A program made the position numbers and the translations under genes. Positions 30,521 to 41,578 of a DNA stretch of 64,000 bases are shown piece after piece (the first letter of the stretch is position 1; each line of letters begins with the position of its first letter). The notes under the pieces were generated by a model. The model was not told the origin of the DNA. It ran no database searches and saw only the letters and a program-made list of their open reading frames with translations. The stretch spans positions 11,468,051 to 11,532,050 of the forward strand of contig NC_083570.1 of assembly GCF_027579695.1 (NCBI RefSeq). The letters run 5' to 3'. The stretch comes from Neoarius graeffei (taxonomy: Eukaryota; Chordata; Actinopteri; Siluriformes; Ariidae).

Positions 30521-30827
30521 CATCCAATGATACATGTAGGCTAATATGGATATTCCGTGTGAGTGCCTGCGCCAGTTTCCTTTCAGTTCAGGCCAATTGT
30601 TTTTTTGTTTTTTTCCCCTGCATTTAATTTTTTTACTCAGTAACGGGCGGTTTTCGAATGTAGCCAAGTAAAATACTTGGTTCAAAATGTACTTGAGTAA
30701 AAGTAAAATTACCCATTTCAAAAACTACTTAAAAAAATTACAAATTACACAAAAAATCTACTTAATTACAGTAACGTGAGTAAATGTAATTCGTTACTTT
30801 CCACCTCTGTACCTGAGGTACTAATCA

Positions 30828-30903
30828 CTGTAGCCATGGCCTAATGGTAGAGAAACAGCTTTGGGACCAAAAGGTTGCTGGTTCAATTCCCTGGACCAGT
30901 GGT
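30828..30903 (+). mobile_element. Head of the second SINE family
   Basis: TAGCCATGGCCTAATGGTAG, then CCAAAAGGTTGCTGGTTCAA and TTCCCTGGACC: box A- and box B-like parts of the SINE at 971-1146, without its tail. Confidence 0.7.
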
Positions 30904-31786
30904 GTACCTTGTGCCTGATTAGCCAATGAAAAACTGATGATGCTGTTATCAGTTCGGGCATTGAACCTGACCAACTGAACAGGATCGAGGGTGGCTTTTC
31001 CATGACCAGAGATTTGGGAATTCCCAAATCTGGATCTTCAAAGTACAGACATGTTTATGCACTGGAACAAAATCTGTTGTGTGTGTATCTATTTACTGTA
31101 CCTTGAACATTATAATGTCCCCCTGGGTCCTGGTTATTTATTAGCTCATGAGCTCGGTCAGGTGTGTTTGGCATGGAAACGTACAGTTCTACCCTGTGAT
31201 CAGGATTGAGAAACAGTGCATTTGCATAAACCTCGTTAATTAGTTCCTGATTACAGTCGAGTGTGTTCAGGCAGGAAGAATTAAGGAATGCACATCAGAC
31301 CTATGGAGGTCTACCAGTTTGGTGGTGGGAGCGGCTCTGATTTTGCAGACAAAAATCATTTATCAAAGAGTAATTATTGATCTTTGGCCTGAGTTGAGGT
31401 TGTTGGTTTTAGCAGCCTTTACCTTAACGATCATTTGGCCGTTGCAGAAGTAGAAAAGAGTTGATTCCCGAATACTTAGCGTATCAGATCACGTGACACC
31501 GTTCCGTAATTATCGACACCTTTGTCCACAGTTATCGACACCCAGATGACTTATTCATTAATTTTTTTTTAAATCGGTATGTGGTATTAAGTTAACAAAA
31601 CAGTTTTTATTTAAAATTTGTTTTACATAGACTTATATTTAGTCCAAAATATGTTTTATATAAATATGTCGGTGTTTACGTAAATGAGGAAGTAATTCTA
31701 ATGTTTGTAAACAAATGAACTGATAATGTTTAACCTGCGTCAGGAAATCTTTGTTCCACTTAAGTATTTTCGTAGATCACATTTTC
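30904..31786. other. Unassigned, probably intronic sequence
   Basis: No frame, exon or inverted repeat recognised, except GTAATTATCGACACC-type motifs near 31505-31545 that recur reversed near 34855-34885. Confidence 0.4.
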
Positions 31787-32399
31787 ATCTCATCTCATTA
31801 TCTCTAGCCGCTTTATCCTGTTCTACAGGGTCGCAGGCAAGCTGGAGCCTATCCCAGCTGACTACGGGCGAAAGGCGGGGTACACCCTGGACAAGTCGCC
31901 AGGTCATCACAGGGCTGACACATATGCCGCTTTTCCACTACAAACGCGGCTGAGCCGTGCCGTGCCGAGTCGAGCTGAGTCGGGCTGAGCGGGGCTATTG
32001 AAGTTGCATTTCGACTACAACCGCGCTGAACCGTGCTGGCTGGAAGTGGGTGGACACATTGGGTGGAGTTAGCGAAAGTGGGTGGACGTCACGTGATGTC
32101 GTTAAGCAGCGCAAACAGTGACATCAGTGACAGTGGCGGAACAAGTCAGAGCCGGGCCGGGGGCGGGGCAAATGACCGGGCCCTTTATTAAAGCTTATCA
32201 TAACATCATTTTAGGCTACAAAATGTCCGCAACTGCGGTGTTTACCAATTTCAACACTACCGGGTGCAACTATGTTATTTAGTACATCAAGTCCTTCAAA
32301 CGAACATGTAACTCAGAAACAAAAAACATTCGGATACTGTACATGGCTCATAATAAAACATCAATAGCCTATACTGCGCACATTATTTGAAGGGCATAC

Positions 32400-32477
32400 G
32401 AATGAGCGCTCAGAGGTTGCAATGGTGACAGGAAGAGTCAGAAATAAAAGGAGGGCGGTGCAAACCTCACTGAATGC
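32400..32477 (-). pseudogene. hAT C-terminal fragment in copy 2
   Basis: Same 26-codon piece as at 13051-13128, with one change (PVTIATSERSF). Confidence 0.7.
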
Positions 32478-32748
32478 ACTGTGTTTACCAATTTCAACAC
32501 TCCGGGGTGCAACTATGTTATTTTGTACATTAAGTCCTTCAAACGAACATGTAACTCAGAAACAAAAAAACATTAGGTGACATACTGTACATGGCTCATA
32601 ATAAAACATCAATAGCCTACTGCGCGCATTATTTGAAGGGCATACGACGAGCCTTGCGCTCCGCGAACTCGTCCACGATGCTCTGTATGTCACTGATTCA
32701 GTGAGCTTTTAAGCGGTAGTCTCACGACCCGGATAGTAAACAATAAAC

Positions 32749-32877
32749 ATGGAGGACATCGAGTCGTTAGTGTTGCTGGTCTCGGTGCTGTGGCTTGTTG
32801 TCACCGACAACGCCAACAGATACTGGCAAGAGCGTATAGATGAGGCGAGGCGCATAAGGCTTCAGAAATTCTCGTAA
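32749..32877 (+). CDS. Conserved 42-residue frame, copy 2
   Basis: Reads MEDIESLVLLVSVLWLVVTD, NANRYWQERIDEARRIRLQK, FS-stop; differs from copy 1 at two residues (M4I, L12S). Confidence 0.5.
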   Translation: MEDIESLVLLVSVLWLVVTDNANRYWQERIDEARRIRLQKFS

Positions 32878-33696
32878 TTCATAATTATTCTTCTTCCGGG
32901 TTTGCGGTGGTTAAAGATCCCAGCGTGCTCGCAGGGCGTGTGTGGGCATGTGAGGACACTCCTCCTCACCAATCAGTGCACAGGGGAGTGTCTGCTCACG
33001 CCCCCAGCCTCACTCGGCACGGTTTGGCTCGCTTCAGCCCCACTCCAAAACGGTGCGAGTTTTAGGGGCTAAGCAGGGCTGAAACGAGCTGAGTCGTGCT
33101 GGTTTTTGGTAGTCGAAACGCGAGCCGTGTCGGGCTGAAGTGAGCTGAAGCGAGCTGAAGTGAGCTGAAAAAGGGTAGTGGAAAAGGGCCAATAGACACA
33201 GACAACCATTCACACTCACATTCACACCTACGGTCAATTTAGAGTCATCAGTTAACCTAACCTGCATGTCTTTGGACTGTGGGGGAAACTGGAGCACCCG
33301 GAGGAAACCCATGCGGACACGGGGAGAACATGCAAACTCCACACAGAAAGGCCCTCACCGGCCACGGGGCTCGAACCCGGACCTTCTTGCTGTGAGGCGA
33401 CAGCGCTAACCACTACACCACCGTGCCGCCTGATATTGTAATATGTGGTAGATATTTACAACAAACTGCAAAATATATATTTTCTGAATGGAATAGAAAA
33501 ATCGGAATATTTCAGACGTAATTTTTTTATATGCTAGGAATTTAATTCTAGTCTAATTCTATTTATTGCAATTAGATTCTGAATACTCTATAAACATTCC
33601 ATTCTGTTATGAATCAGAAAAAAATATATATAAATCACAGCACTTTTTATTTATTTTTTTTAAAGTGCTTCATCAACTTCAACAATGTTACACAGA

Positions 33697-34418
33697 AGGG
33701 GTGTTCACACGGCACATATTTGCATCGATGCTGCACCGATGTATTTTGTTGCGATATATCTTACACCGGTGTAAATTTTGTGGAGCGTTCACACGTCACA
33801 ACCCTGCTTACTAGAGAGAAGCGTGTTAGCACCGGTGCAGCCCCACTTACGTTCACACGGCAGTTTTTGCGACCGTGCTATACGATAGTAATAATGCGGA
33901 AATGAAATATGCGCATGCGTGAAAATGTACTTCCTTTTCCCGGTTGTCATGGCATCACCAAGCGCCGGGAAAACAATGTGGATGAAGACACCAGTGTTGC
34001 CAGATACTGCTGATGTTTTCCAGCCCAAAATGTGTTCAAATCCGCCAAAATGCACTTAAAACCGCCCAATCTGGCAACACTGGAAGACACGCAGTTCTGT
34101 TGTTGTTGATATTTGCCGTTTTGGAAGCGCAAAATACCAGGATGCAAATTATGCAATGCCCGTATGTAATCAACTCTCGTCACGCGTAGCGAGTCTACCC
34201 CTGTAGCGTTCAGACGTCCCATTTTATATCGGTGCTGCCCCGCAAACTAGCATTTACTCCGGAGTAAATTTCTTAAATCACCTCCCGAGCAGGGTTAGAT
34301 TTGCACCGGTTTAAGCAGCTTTCAGGGGCTACACCGGTATAACTTTGTACCGTGTGAACGCTCTACCGGGGCAGCCCCGGTGCTACACCGGAGTAAAAGT
34401 TGCCGTGTGAACACCCCT
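33697..34418. mobile_element. AGGGGTGTTCACACGGCA-ended MITE
   Basis: Left AGGGGTGTTCACACGGCA and right TGCCGTGTGAACACCCCT form an 18-bp perfect inverted repeat. The 3-bp AGA is on both sides (33694-33696 and 34419-34421). Subterminal ACACCGGTGTAA-type motifs occur at both ends. A 91-bp hAT MITE is nested in it. Confidence 0.88.
33992..34082. mobile_element. 91-bp hAT MITE (CAGTGTTGCCAGAT family), copy 3
   Basis: Ends CAGTGTTGCCAGATACTG and ATCTGGCAACACTG; exact duplication GAAGACAC (33984-33991 and 34083-34090). Confidence 0.95.
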
Positions 34419-34421
34419 AGA

Positions 34422-35219
34422 GATCGATCCATAACAGTTGTAAATATCACTTAATTCCACAGGGTGTTGATAATGGTGGAGACCGTTAGTGGAAAGTGAT
34501 CACTATTATCGACACCTCACGTGACTTCTCAAATGCGCGTTTAGATACAAAATGGCGGCTGTCAAATGAAAGAGTAAGAAATAAAGTAGGTTTTGACGAA
34601 GAGATCATGAAATATCAGTGAACTTGATCGGTAAAAACATGTCCATGATCTTTCCACCATGCTCACCTGCGATGATGACGTCCGGGTTTTCCGAATAACT
34701 GCTGATCATGCTAAAAAAAAAATTCCTTCTCAGGTAACAAGCTGTCATCAGACGACAAGATCAAAGGGCGAGGCGGGTCTTCTGGTTGATTGATGATAAC
34801 TGTTGTAACTGAAACTCACCTTTGTAAAATTGTTTTTATTGGTAAATCTGAAAAGGTGTCTAATTATGGACTGTCGATAATCATAGCCGCTGCTCTACCT
34901 CAGGAATGTTTGTGGTTTTGTTCATGATGAAAACGAGCCTGTTTTCTTCGTGTTGTCTTTAATTCGAGGCTCTTCATCCAAACACACATTATTGACAGAG
35001 AGCCAGCATCAGGGCAGGAAAATCATCCGTGCAAACAGGAACAAAAACATCCTGAAAATGAACAGAGAAAGGAGAAAGTGAATAATAATGAAAATAGCCT
35101 GGACCTAAAAGCTGCTGTAATCGTAAAGACTTTCTTTTTGCACACACTGAACCTCCTGGAAGCACCCGCGGTACTGTCTCGTCTTTGCTTTTCTGCACCT
35201 GTACTCTGTAATGATTTAT
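34422..35219. other. Unassigned, probably intronic sequence
   Basis: No exon or complete element recognised. ATTATCGACACC motifs recur here (about 34505-34515 and reversed at 34855-34885). Confidence 0.4.
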
Positions 35220-35402
35220 AATTCGACTATCCGGTGTCACCCAGAAGAGTATGGGTTCTTTTTCCAGTCAAAGTTTCTTCCTCGTGTCCCCTCCTCTGGT
35301 TTGCTCATTAGGGATCTCAAGCTTTATCTGGATTTCCGTCAAGCTGCTTCGTGACAACGTCAGTTGTTAAAATGGCTATAGGAATAGAATTGAATAGAAT
35401 TA
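35220..35402 (+). mobile_element. Retroposon 3' tail (CTGGATTTC...GCTGCTT type)
   Basis: GGTGTCACCCAGAAGAGTAT, TTTCTTCCTCGTGTCCCCT, TTGCTCATTAGGGATCTC, ATCTGGATTTCCGTCAAGC and an (ATTGA)-like tail make a widespread fish retroposon 3' end. A second tail-only copy is at about 55340-55440. Confidence 0.55.
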
Positions 35403-35728
35403 ACGTAGATGATTTATAATTGAAGAACAGAAATGAGTGTGAAGGCAGCAGTTCTGGGCTGCGTCATTAGTTAAGCAATAAAGTGTTCGAGGCTCAGGGT
35501 GGGCTGTAAAGAGTCCTAATGGACGTGTGGATTAGTGAGTACAGCTGGGGTTTAATGTGTGTGTGTGTGTGTGTGTGCATTTTAAAATGTTTGTATTTTT
35601 GTCCCTGTTTTTACACGTTGAAGTCGAGAATGCTAAAATTCCTGGGCACTTTTCTCAATCTGACCCAAATGTCATGTCTGAAGGGAAGTTAGGAGCAAAC
35701 AGAAACATCCACTTTTTTTTTTTTTGTA
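35403..35728. other. Unassigned sequence with (TG)n
   Basis: A (TG)n run at 35555-35576 and a T run at 35713-35725; otherwise nothing recognised. Confidence 0.4.
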
Positions 35729-35870
35729 CAACCCCGATTCCAAAAAAGTTGGGACAAGGTACAAATTGTAAATAAAAACGGAATGCAATGATGTAGGAGT
35801 TTCAAAATTCCATATTTTATTCAGAATAGAACATAGATAACATATCAAATGTTTAAACTGAGAAAATGTA

Positions 35871-37398
35871 TCATTTAAAGAGAAAAATTAGGTGATTTTT
35901 AATTTCATGACAACACCACATCTCAAAAAAGTTGGGACAAGGCCATGTTTCCCACTGTGAGACATCCCCTTTTCTCTTTACAACAGTCTGTAAACGTCTG
36001 GGGACTGAGGAGACAAGTTGCTCAAGTTTAGGGATAGGAATGTTAACCCATTCTTGTCTAATGTAGGATTCTAGTTGCTCAACTGTCTTAGGTCTTTTTT
36101 GTCGTATCTTCCATTTTATGATGCGCCAAATGTTTTCTATGGGTGAAAGATCTGGACTGCAGGCTGGCCAGTTCAGTACCCGGACCCTTCTTCTACGCAG
36201 CCATGATGCTGTAATTGATGCAGTATGTGGTTTGGCATTGTCATGTTGGAAAATGCAAGGTCTTCCCTGAAAGAGACGTCGTCTGGATGGGAGCATATGT
36301 TGCTCTAGAACCTGGATATACCTTTCAGCATTGATGGTGTCTTTCCAGATGTGTAAGCTGCCCATGCCACACGCACTAATGCAACCCCATACCATCAGAG
36401 ATGCAGGCTTCTGAACTGAGCGCTGATAACAACTTGGGTCGTCCTTCTCCTCTTTAGTCCGAATGACACGGCGTCCCTGATTTCCATAAAGAACTTCAAA
36501 TTTTGATTCGTCTGACCACAGAACAGTTTTCCACTTTGCCACAGTCCATTTTAAATGAGCCTTGGCCCAGAGAAGACGTCTGCGCTTCTGGATCATGTTT
36601 AGATACGGCTTCTTCTTTGAACTATAGAGTTTTAGCTGGCAACGGCGGATGGCACGGTGAATTGTGTTCACAGATAATGTTCTCTGGAAATATTCCTGAG
36701 CCCATTTTGTGATTTCCAATACAGAAGCATGCCTGTACGTGATGCAGTGCCGTCTAAGGGCCCGAAGATCACGGGCACCCAGTATGGTTTTCCGGCCTTG
36801 ACCCTTACGCACAGAGATTCTTCCAGATTCTCTGAATCTTTTGATGATATTATGCACTGTAGATGATCTGTTCGGCGGCACGGTGGTGTAGTGGTTAGCG
36901 CTGTCGCCTCACAGCAAGAATGTCCGGGTTCGAGCCCCGTGGCCGGCGAGGGCCTTTCTGTGTGGTGTTTGCATGTTCTCCCCGTGTCCGCGTGGGTTTC
37001 CTCCGGGTGCTCCGGTTTCCCCCACAGTCCAAAGACATGCAGGTTAGGTTAACTGGTGACTCTAAATTGACCGTAGGTGTGAATGTGAGTGTGAATGGTT
37101 GTCTGTGTCTATGTGTCAGCCCTGTGATGACCTGGCGACTTGTCCAGGGTGTACCCCGCCTTTCGCCCGTAGTCAGCTGGGATAGGCTCCAGCTTGCCTG
37201 CGACCCTGTAGAAGGATAAAGCGGCTAGAGATCATGAGATGATCTGTTCAAACTCTTTGCAATTTTACACTGTCGAACTCCTTTCTGATATCGCTCCACT
37301 ATTTGTCGGTGCAGAATTAGGGGGATTGGTGATCCTCTTCCCATCTTTACTTCTGAGAGCCACTGCCACTCCAAGATGCTCTTTTTATACCCAGTCAT
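35871..37398 (-). pseudogene. Tc1-like transposase disrupted by a SINE
   Basis: The frame starts at ATG 37398 ([11 protein letters not shown]) and runs to the first HTH, where the SINE interrupts it (37250 to 36873). It then continues through [12 protein letters not shown] and the catalytic core to a stop at 35871. Skipping the insertion gives about 383 codons without a stop. The triad is present: [18 protein letters not shown] and [10 protein letters not shown]. The HTH reads [10 protein letters not shown] rather than [11 protein letters not shown], one residue shorter. With the SINE in place, a frame starting in the SINE ([11 protein letters not shown]) could make only a protein lacking the DNA-binding domain. 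The copy was probably inactivated by the SINE and little else. Confidence 0.92.
36874..37236 (+). mobile_element. V-SINE inside the Tc1 transposase gene
   Basis: Full SINE, GGCGGCACGG to GAGATCATG, with 13-bp duplication AGATGATCTGTTC (36861-36873 and 37237-37249). Confidence 0.97.
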
Positions 37399-38262
37399 GT
37401 TAATGACCTATTGCCAACTGACCTAATGAGTTGCAATTTGGTCCTCCAGCTGTTCCTTTTTTGTATCTTTAACTTTTCCAGCCTCTTATTGCCCCTGTCC
37501 CAACTTTTTTGAGATGCATTGCTGTCATGAAATTTCAAATGAGCCAATATTTGGCACGAAATTTCAAAATGTCTCACTTTCGACATTTGATATGTTGTCT
37601 ATGTTCTATTGTGAATACAATATCAGTTTTTGTGATTTTGTAAATTATTGCATTCCGTTTTTATTTACAATTTGTACTTTGTCCCAACTTTTTTGGAATC
37701 GGGGTTGTAATAACTAAACATTGTTGTTGTGCTGTTCTTGTTTTTCCCCCAACCTACACTACCGTTCAAAAGTTTGGGGTCACCCAGACAATTTTGTGTT
37801 TTCCATGAAAAGTCACACTTTTATTTCCCACCATAAGTTGTAAAATGAATAGAAAATATAGTCAAGACATTTTTCTGGCCATTTTGAGCATTTAATCGAC
37901 CCCACAAATGTGATGCTCCAGAAACTGAGGCCCTGTCCACACGGCAACGGATTCAGGTGACTCCGATACAATTGCTTATCGTTTAGGCCTGGCGTCCACG
38001 CGGCACCGGCGTTTTGGGTGCCCAAAACGCAATCTTTTTGAGAACGGGTTCCAGAGTGGAAAGATCTGGCAACGTTGCCGTTGTGAAGTTGTCTGGATGA
38101 GTAGAACGGATTTGTTTACGATGACGTCACAACCACATGACTGTCAGTGCTTCACGCCGGGTAGAAGTGTAACGAATATCACCAGGAAAAAGCCTTACAG
38201 AGCACTAGTGAGAGTGAAACACGAGCTTGGATATTATTATTATTATTATTATGTTCAGTGTT

Positions 38263-38638
38263 GGGGCGGCACGGTGGTGTAGTGGTTAGCGCTGTCGCCT
38301 CACAGCAAGAAGGTCCTGGGTTCGAGCCCCGGGGCCGGCGAGGGCCTTTCTGTGCGGAGTTTGCATGTTCCCCCCGTGTCTGCGTGGGTTTCCTCCAGGT
38401 GCTCCGGTTTCCCCCACAGTCCAAAGACATGCAGGTTAGGTTAACTGGTGACTCTAAATTGAGCGTAGGTGTGAGTGTGAATGGTTGTCTGTGTCTATGT
38501 GTCAGCCCTGTGATGACCTGGCGACTTGTCCAGGGTGTACCCCGTCTTTCGCCCGTAGTCAGCTGGGATAGGCTCCAGCTTGCCTGCAACCCTGTAGAAG
38601 GATAAAGCGGCTAGAGATAATGAGATGAATGAGATGAG
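38263..38638 (+). mobile_element. V-SINE, full length
   Basis: Duplication ATGTTCAGTGTT at 38251-38262 and 38639-38650; preceded by an (ATT)n run at about 38232-38252. Confidence 0.95.
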
Positions 38639-39041
38639 ATGTTCAGTGTTAGTTCACAGTAGTAATGCAAGAAGCAGAATAGTGACAGTAATAGTGAAGC
38701 AAAAACATGCAATTGTACAAACACTGCAGCTCTACAGCAAAATATTCATTTATGAAATGGTCTGATTCTTAACACCAGTAGTGCCAATGATCTTCTCATT
38801 GCAATGCGAGTTGTCAACAAATCCTATAACTTGGTTCATGAAACGCGCTTACAAAATATTTTCACTGTGAATATTTATTGTGTAATGGTGCAAAGTGAGA
38901 GAGAGAGAGAGAGAGAGAGAGACTCTGCCCTTAGGGCAGAGTCAATCCCGCCAGCAAAAATAGGGAAAAAAAAGGAGCGATCTCACCTCTTCAGATGTGG
39001 GTTTAAGTCCAACAATACATTCCTCAAAAAGGGCGTAGAAG

Positions 39042-39443
39042 AACAAATTAATCCATCAACGTGTATCATTCAATTTATTCCGGACCATTAAAGACGCCGC
39101 CTTCCGCGTAGAATCATACGTCATCCTCGCCGCCATATTGGATGGGTCAAAGCGGAGAATAAAGATTCATGTGCTGCGTTTAACTGTACCAACAGGTTTA
39201 CCGTCCAAACGAGATCACATGGGATTACCTTTCACAGGTGAGAAACAACAAATTAATCCATCAACGTGTAGCATTCAATTTATTCCAGACCATTAAAGAC
39301 GCCGCCTTCCGCGTAGAATCATGTCATCCTCGCCGCCATTTTGGAGAGGTCAAAGCGGAGAATAAAGATTGGCTGCGTTTAACTGTACCAACAGGTTTGC
39401 CGTCCAAACGAGATCACATGGGATTACCTTTCACAGGTGAGAC
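39042..39443 (+). repeat. Tandem duplication of about 200 bp
   Basis: Units 39042-39246 and 39247-39443, each starting AACAAATTAATCCATCAACG and ending at the same splice-donor-like ACAGGTGAG. They differ by small indels, notably TTCATGTGCTGCG versus TTGGCTGCG. Confidence 0.93.
39161..39237 (+). pseudogene. First half of a THAP zinc finger, ending at a splice donor
   Basis: The frame KDSCAAFNCTNRFTVQ, TRSHGITFHR ends at CAC-AG|GTGAG. C-x4-C followed by ~15 residues and G-[IV]-[ST]-F-H-[RK] is the opening of the THAP domain (C2CH), which is often split by an intron at exactly this point. The start codon seems to have been lost. In the second tandem unit (to 39440) the first cysteine and the frame are destroyed by a deletion. 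THAP domains start several transposases (P-like, ISL2EU-like), so this is probably transposon-derived rather than a host gene. Confidence 0.65.
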
Positions 39444-40111
39444 TGGAAAAATACTTTTCATTGTATTTGGTCATTATAATGTAATTTTACAAACAGATTT
39501 TCCTGACTTTGTGGCTAATATGAAGTCTCGCGCATAATAGTTTATGCACATGCGTCCTTACTACTTCTATTGTTCTGGTGTCTCCGAAGGGACCGTCTTA
39601 CAGCGCTCCTAGAGGTGTGGCATGTGTATTGCATCGTTTTCAGCAAGCGTTGCGTTGCCATATGGACCTGATATTTTACTGATTGTTGCCCATTTGGACG
39701 TGATATATTTTTAAATAACATCTCATTGCCGTTGTCGTGTGGATGTAGCCTCAATCTGCTGAAAGGAAGGTCAGTTTTATAGCTTCTCTAAAGAGCTCAA
39801 CTGTTTTCAGCTGTGCTAACATGATTGTACAAGGGTTTTCTAATCATCCATTAGCCTTCTGAGGCAATGAGCAAACACATTGTACCATTAGAACACTGGA
39901 GTGAGAGTTGCTGGAAATGGGCCTCTATACACCTATGGAGATATTGCACCAAAAACCAGACATTTGCAGCTAGAATAGTCATTTACCACATTAGCAATGT
40001 ATAGAGTGGATTTCTGATTAGTTTAAAGTGATCTTCATTGAAAAGAACAGTGCTTTTCTTTCAAAAATAAGGACATTTCAAAGTGACCCCAAACTTTTGA
40101 ACGGTAGTGTA

Positions 40112-40615
40112 CCTGTCAGTGTTTCAACCATACATCATGTCAAAATCTGATTTTAAACAACTGAGCCTAAAAATAGTAACATGGGTCACAAAATACGTCT
40201 TTTTGTTTTTCTCCAAGCGACAGTAAGACTCTGGTTTAGCTATTTAGCTAGTTGGCGATACCATCCTGTCAAAGTGCATATCCTGGACAATTTTTTTTTT
40301 TTATATGAAAGCATGTCCCTTTACACACTCATCCAGAAGGGTAATTTTGCACAAGACCATCTGTCTACAGCAGAAAAAAATAAAATAACAAAATGCGTCT
40401 GGAAAAATCCCAAGGGAGTCTGGAGCCAGATTCGTGACGTCACGTGCGGAAGCGCCAGCAGGCTGCGCGAGCTTTGCACGGTTTCAGTGCACAGCCTGTG
40501 TAGACCAAGTTTAGCAGCTAGCGATTTTGCATTGAAATATGCAATTGTCACCTGAGCGCAATGTTACTTCTCCTTTGGATGAAGAATATAATGAGATGTC
40601 AGAATTATTTCTTAC
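40112..40615 (-). other. Sequence downstream of the THAP exon, probably its intron
   Basis: On the minus strand this follows the GTAAGA donor of the THAP exon. No second exon was recognised before the Tc1-type MITE. It contains a GACGTCACGTGCGGAAG segment. Confidence 0.4.
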
Positions 40616-41578
40616 CCTGGCAACAGTAAACTTGTGAATTGCCGATTTTCTTGGTCTTTCTCTCGGCTCTGCTTGGTCCTCGGCTTCAAGGGCCTCAGTG
40701 GATGCAGCACTTCGCCTTCTGTCAGGGGAGACGAACACAGCTGGCTCCTTTGGTGACGCTGACACAGATGGAGACGGTGTTGCTTTGGGCATTCTGACAG
40801 ATGGAACTGTGTCTTTTTTCAGATCAAGTTGCCTCACAATAGGGCTGTGCCGATAGACGATGCCATCGTCCATCGACGATGGTGGTCATCCATCACGATG
40901 GAGAGCCACCATCGTGATACCACGCCCCCTCCTGTCATAATCATGCATATACGGTATCATCTGGGCCTATTTAACCTAAAAAGTTAGTTTTTTGTTAGTT
41001 TAGTTAGTTAGTTTTGTTTAATATATAAATATATAACATATTATAAATACATAATTATATAAATCATTATAAAGTAATATCCTATTACCGCTTGTTCACG
41101 TAGGCTATGGTGCAGGGACGTGCTAGTGAACATAACATGTGGTTACACAAATACAGTATGCTACTAATAATAAATTTTGACTTCATTTTTTAGCCTACAC
41201 TATACTTTTAATGTAAAATTTGTCATGTTGTTCAAACAAATAGCCACTATTAACAGTCGGGAAATATTTCACCTTATCAAACGGCAGTGAAGCGCAGACT
41301 TCGGCAGAAGTCAAATAACTTTAATCTGGTAAATAGGCCTACTTTCAGACTCAAAATGGTCCACTCTAAGCCATAATGTCAAACCAAATGGAAGAATGAA
41401 GGTGATTCTGATAAATGTAAAGACAGTAAAAAAAAACAATATTAAATCATGATTTTAAAAGCTGGTGCAATAATTCAAACACTAATAAATTGGAAAAATT
41501 AGCGCGTTCAAGTGAGTAATAGCTTAAGTGTAGTTTCTTCTCATAGTCTGAATACTAGTCTTTCATTGTTAGAGCAGA

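Larger units (their letters stand above)
25189..30809. mobile_element. Tol2-like hAT element, 1.9 kb of own sequence plus insertions
   Basis: Ends CAGAGGTGGAAAAAGTA and TACTTTCCACCTCTG; flanks CACCTGAG (25181-25188) and TACCTGAG (30810-30817), 7 of 8 identical. Subterminal sequence is full of ACTTGAGTAAAAGTA motifs like those at Tol2 ends. A first exon with a BED finger lies near the right end (30269-30520, minus). A 3.7-kb insertion (25204-28937) sits 15 bp inside the left end. Confidence 0.92.
31925..33191. mobile_element. CTTTTCCACTAC-ended Harbinger-like element, copy 2
   Basis: Left TGCCGCTTTTCCACTACA, right (reversed) TGGCCCTTTTCCACTACC; ATA duplicated (31922-31924 and 33192-33194), confirmed by the intact SINE sequence. 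It is the reverse orientation of the 12339-13603 copy with nearly the same length (1267 versus 1265 bp) and the same internal parts. Confidence 0.97.
31787..33430 (-). mobile_element. V-SINE split by a Harbinger-like element
   Basis: Antisense SINE, tail part 31787-31924 and head part 33192-33430. Removing 31925-33191 and one ATA restores GACACATAGACACAG, as in intact copies. Confidence 0.95.
35729..37707 (-). mobile_element. Tc1-like transposon, full length, with SINE insertion
   Basis: Ends CAACCCCGATTCC and GGAATCGGGGTTG flanked by TA (35727-35728 and 37708-37709). Without the SINE and one copy of its duplication it is 1603 bp, 1 bp different from the 2544-4145 copy. Both outer tips are intact. 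Confidence 0.96.
37929..39750. mobile_element. GGCCCTGTCCACACGG-ended element with THAP exon and SINE
   Basis: Left GGCCCTGTCCACACGGCAAC and right (reversed) GGCTACATCCACACGACAAC. Flanks TGA (37926-37928) and TCA (39751-39753); the intact MITE reads AAACTCAATC, so the target was TCA with one later change. It carries a SINE, a (GA)n run at about 38896-38922, and a tandemly duplicated segment with part of a THAP finger. Confidence 0.85.
37757..40109. mobile_element. Tc1-type MITE (CACTACCGTTCAAAAG), copy 2, split
   Basis: Ends CACTACCGTTCAAAAGTTTG on both sides (inverted), flanked by TA (37755-37756 and 40110-40111). Removing the element at 37929-39750 and one 3-bp target leaves 528 bp. Confidence 0.95.

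Noticed and set aside
34989..35240. Host exon in the 83-codon minus frame
   Set aside because: No domain or good splice context, and it overlaps the start of a retroposon tail.
35871..36881. A shorter transposase gene of 336 codons starting MPPNRSS
   Set aside because: The first codons come from the SINE; it is the remainder of the disrupted Tc1 gene and would lack the N-terminal DNA-binding part.
40511..40873. Independent 120-residue protein starting MDDGIVYRHS
   Set aside because: The start lies in the hAT end; the rest is the second half of the split THAP exon.
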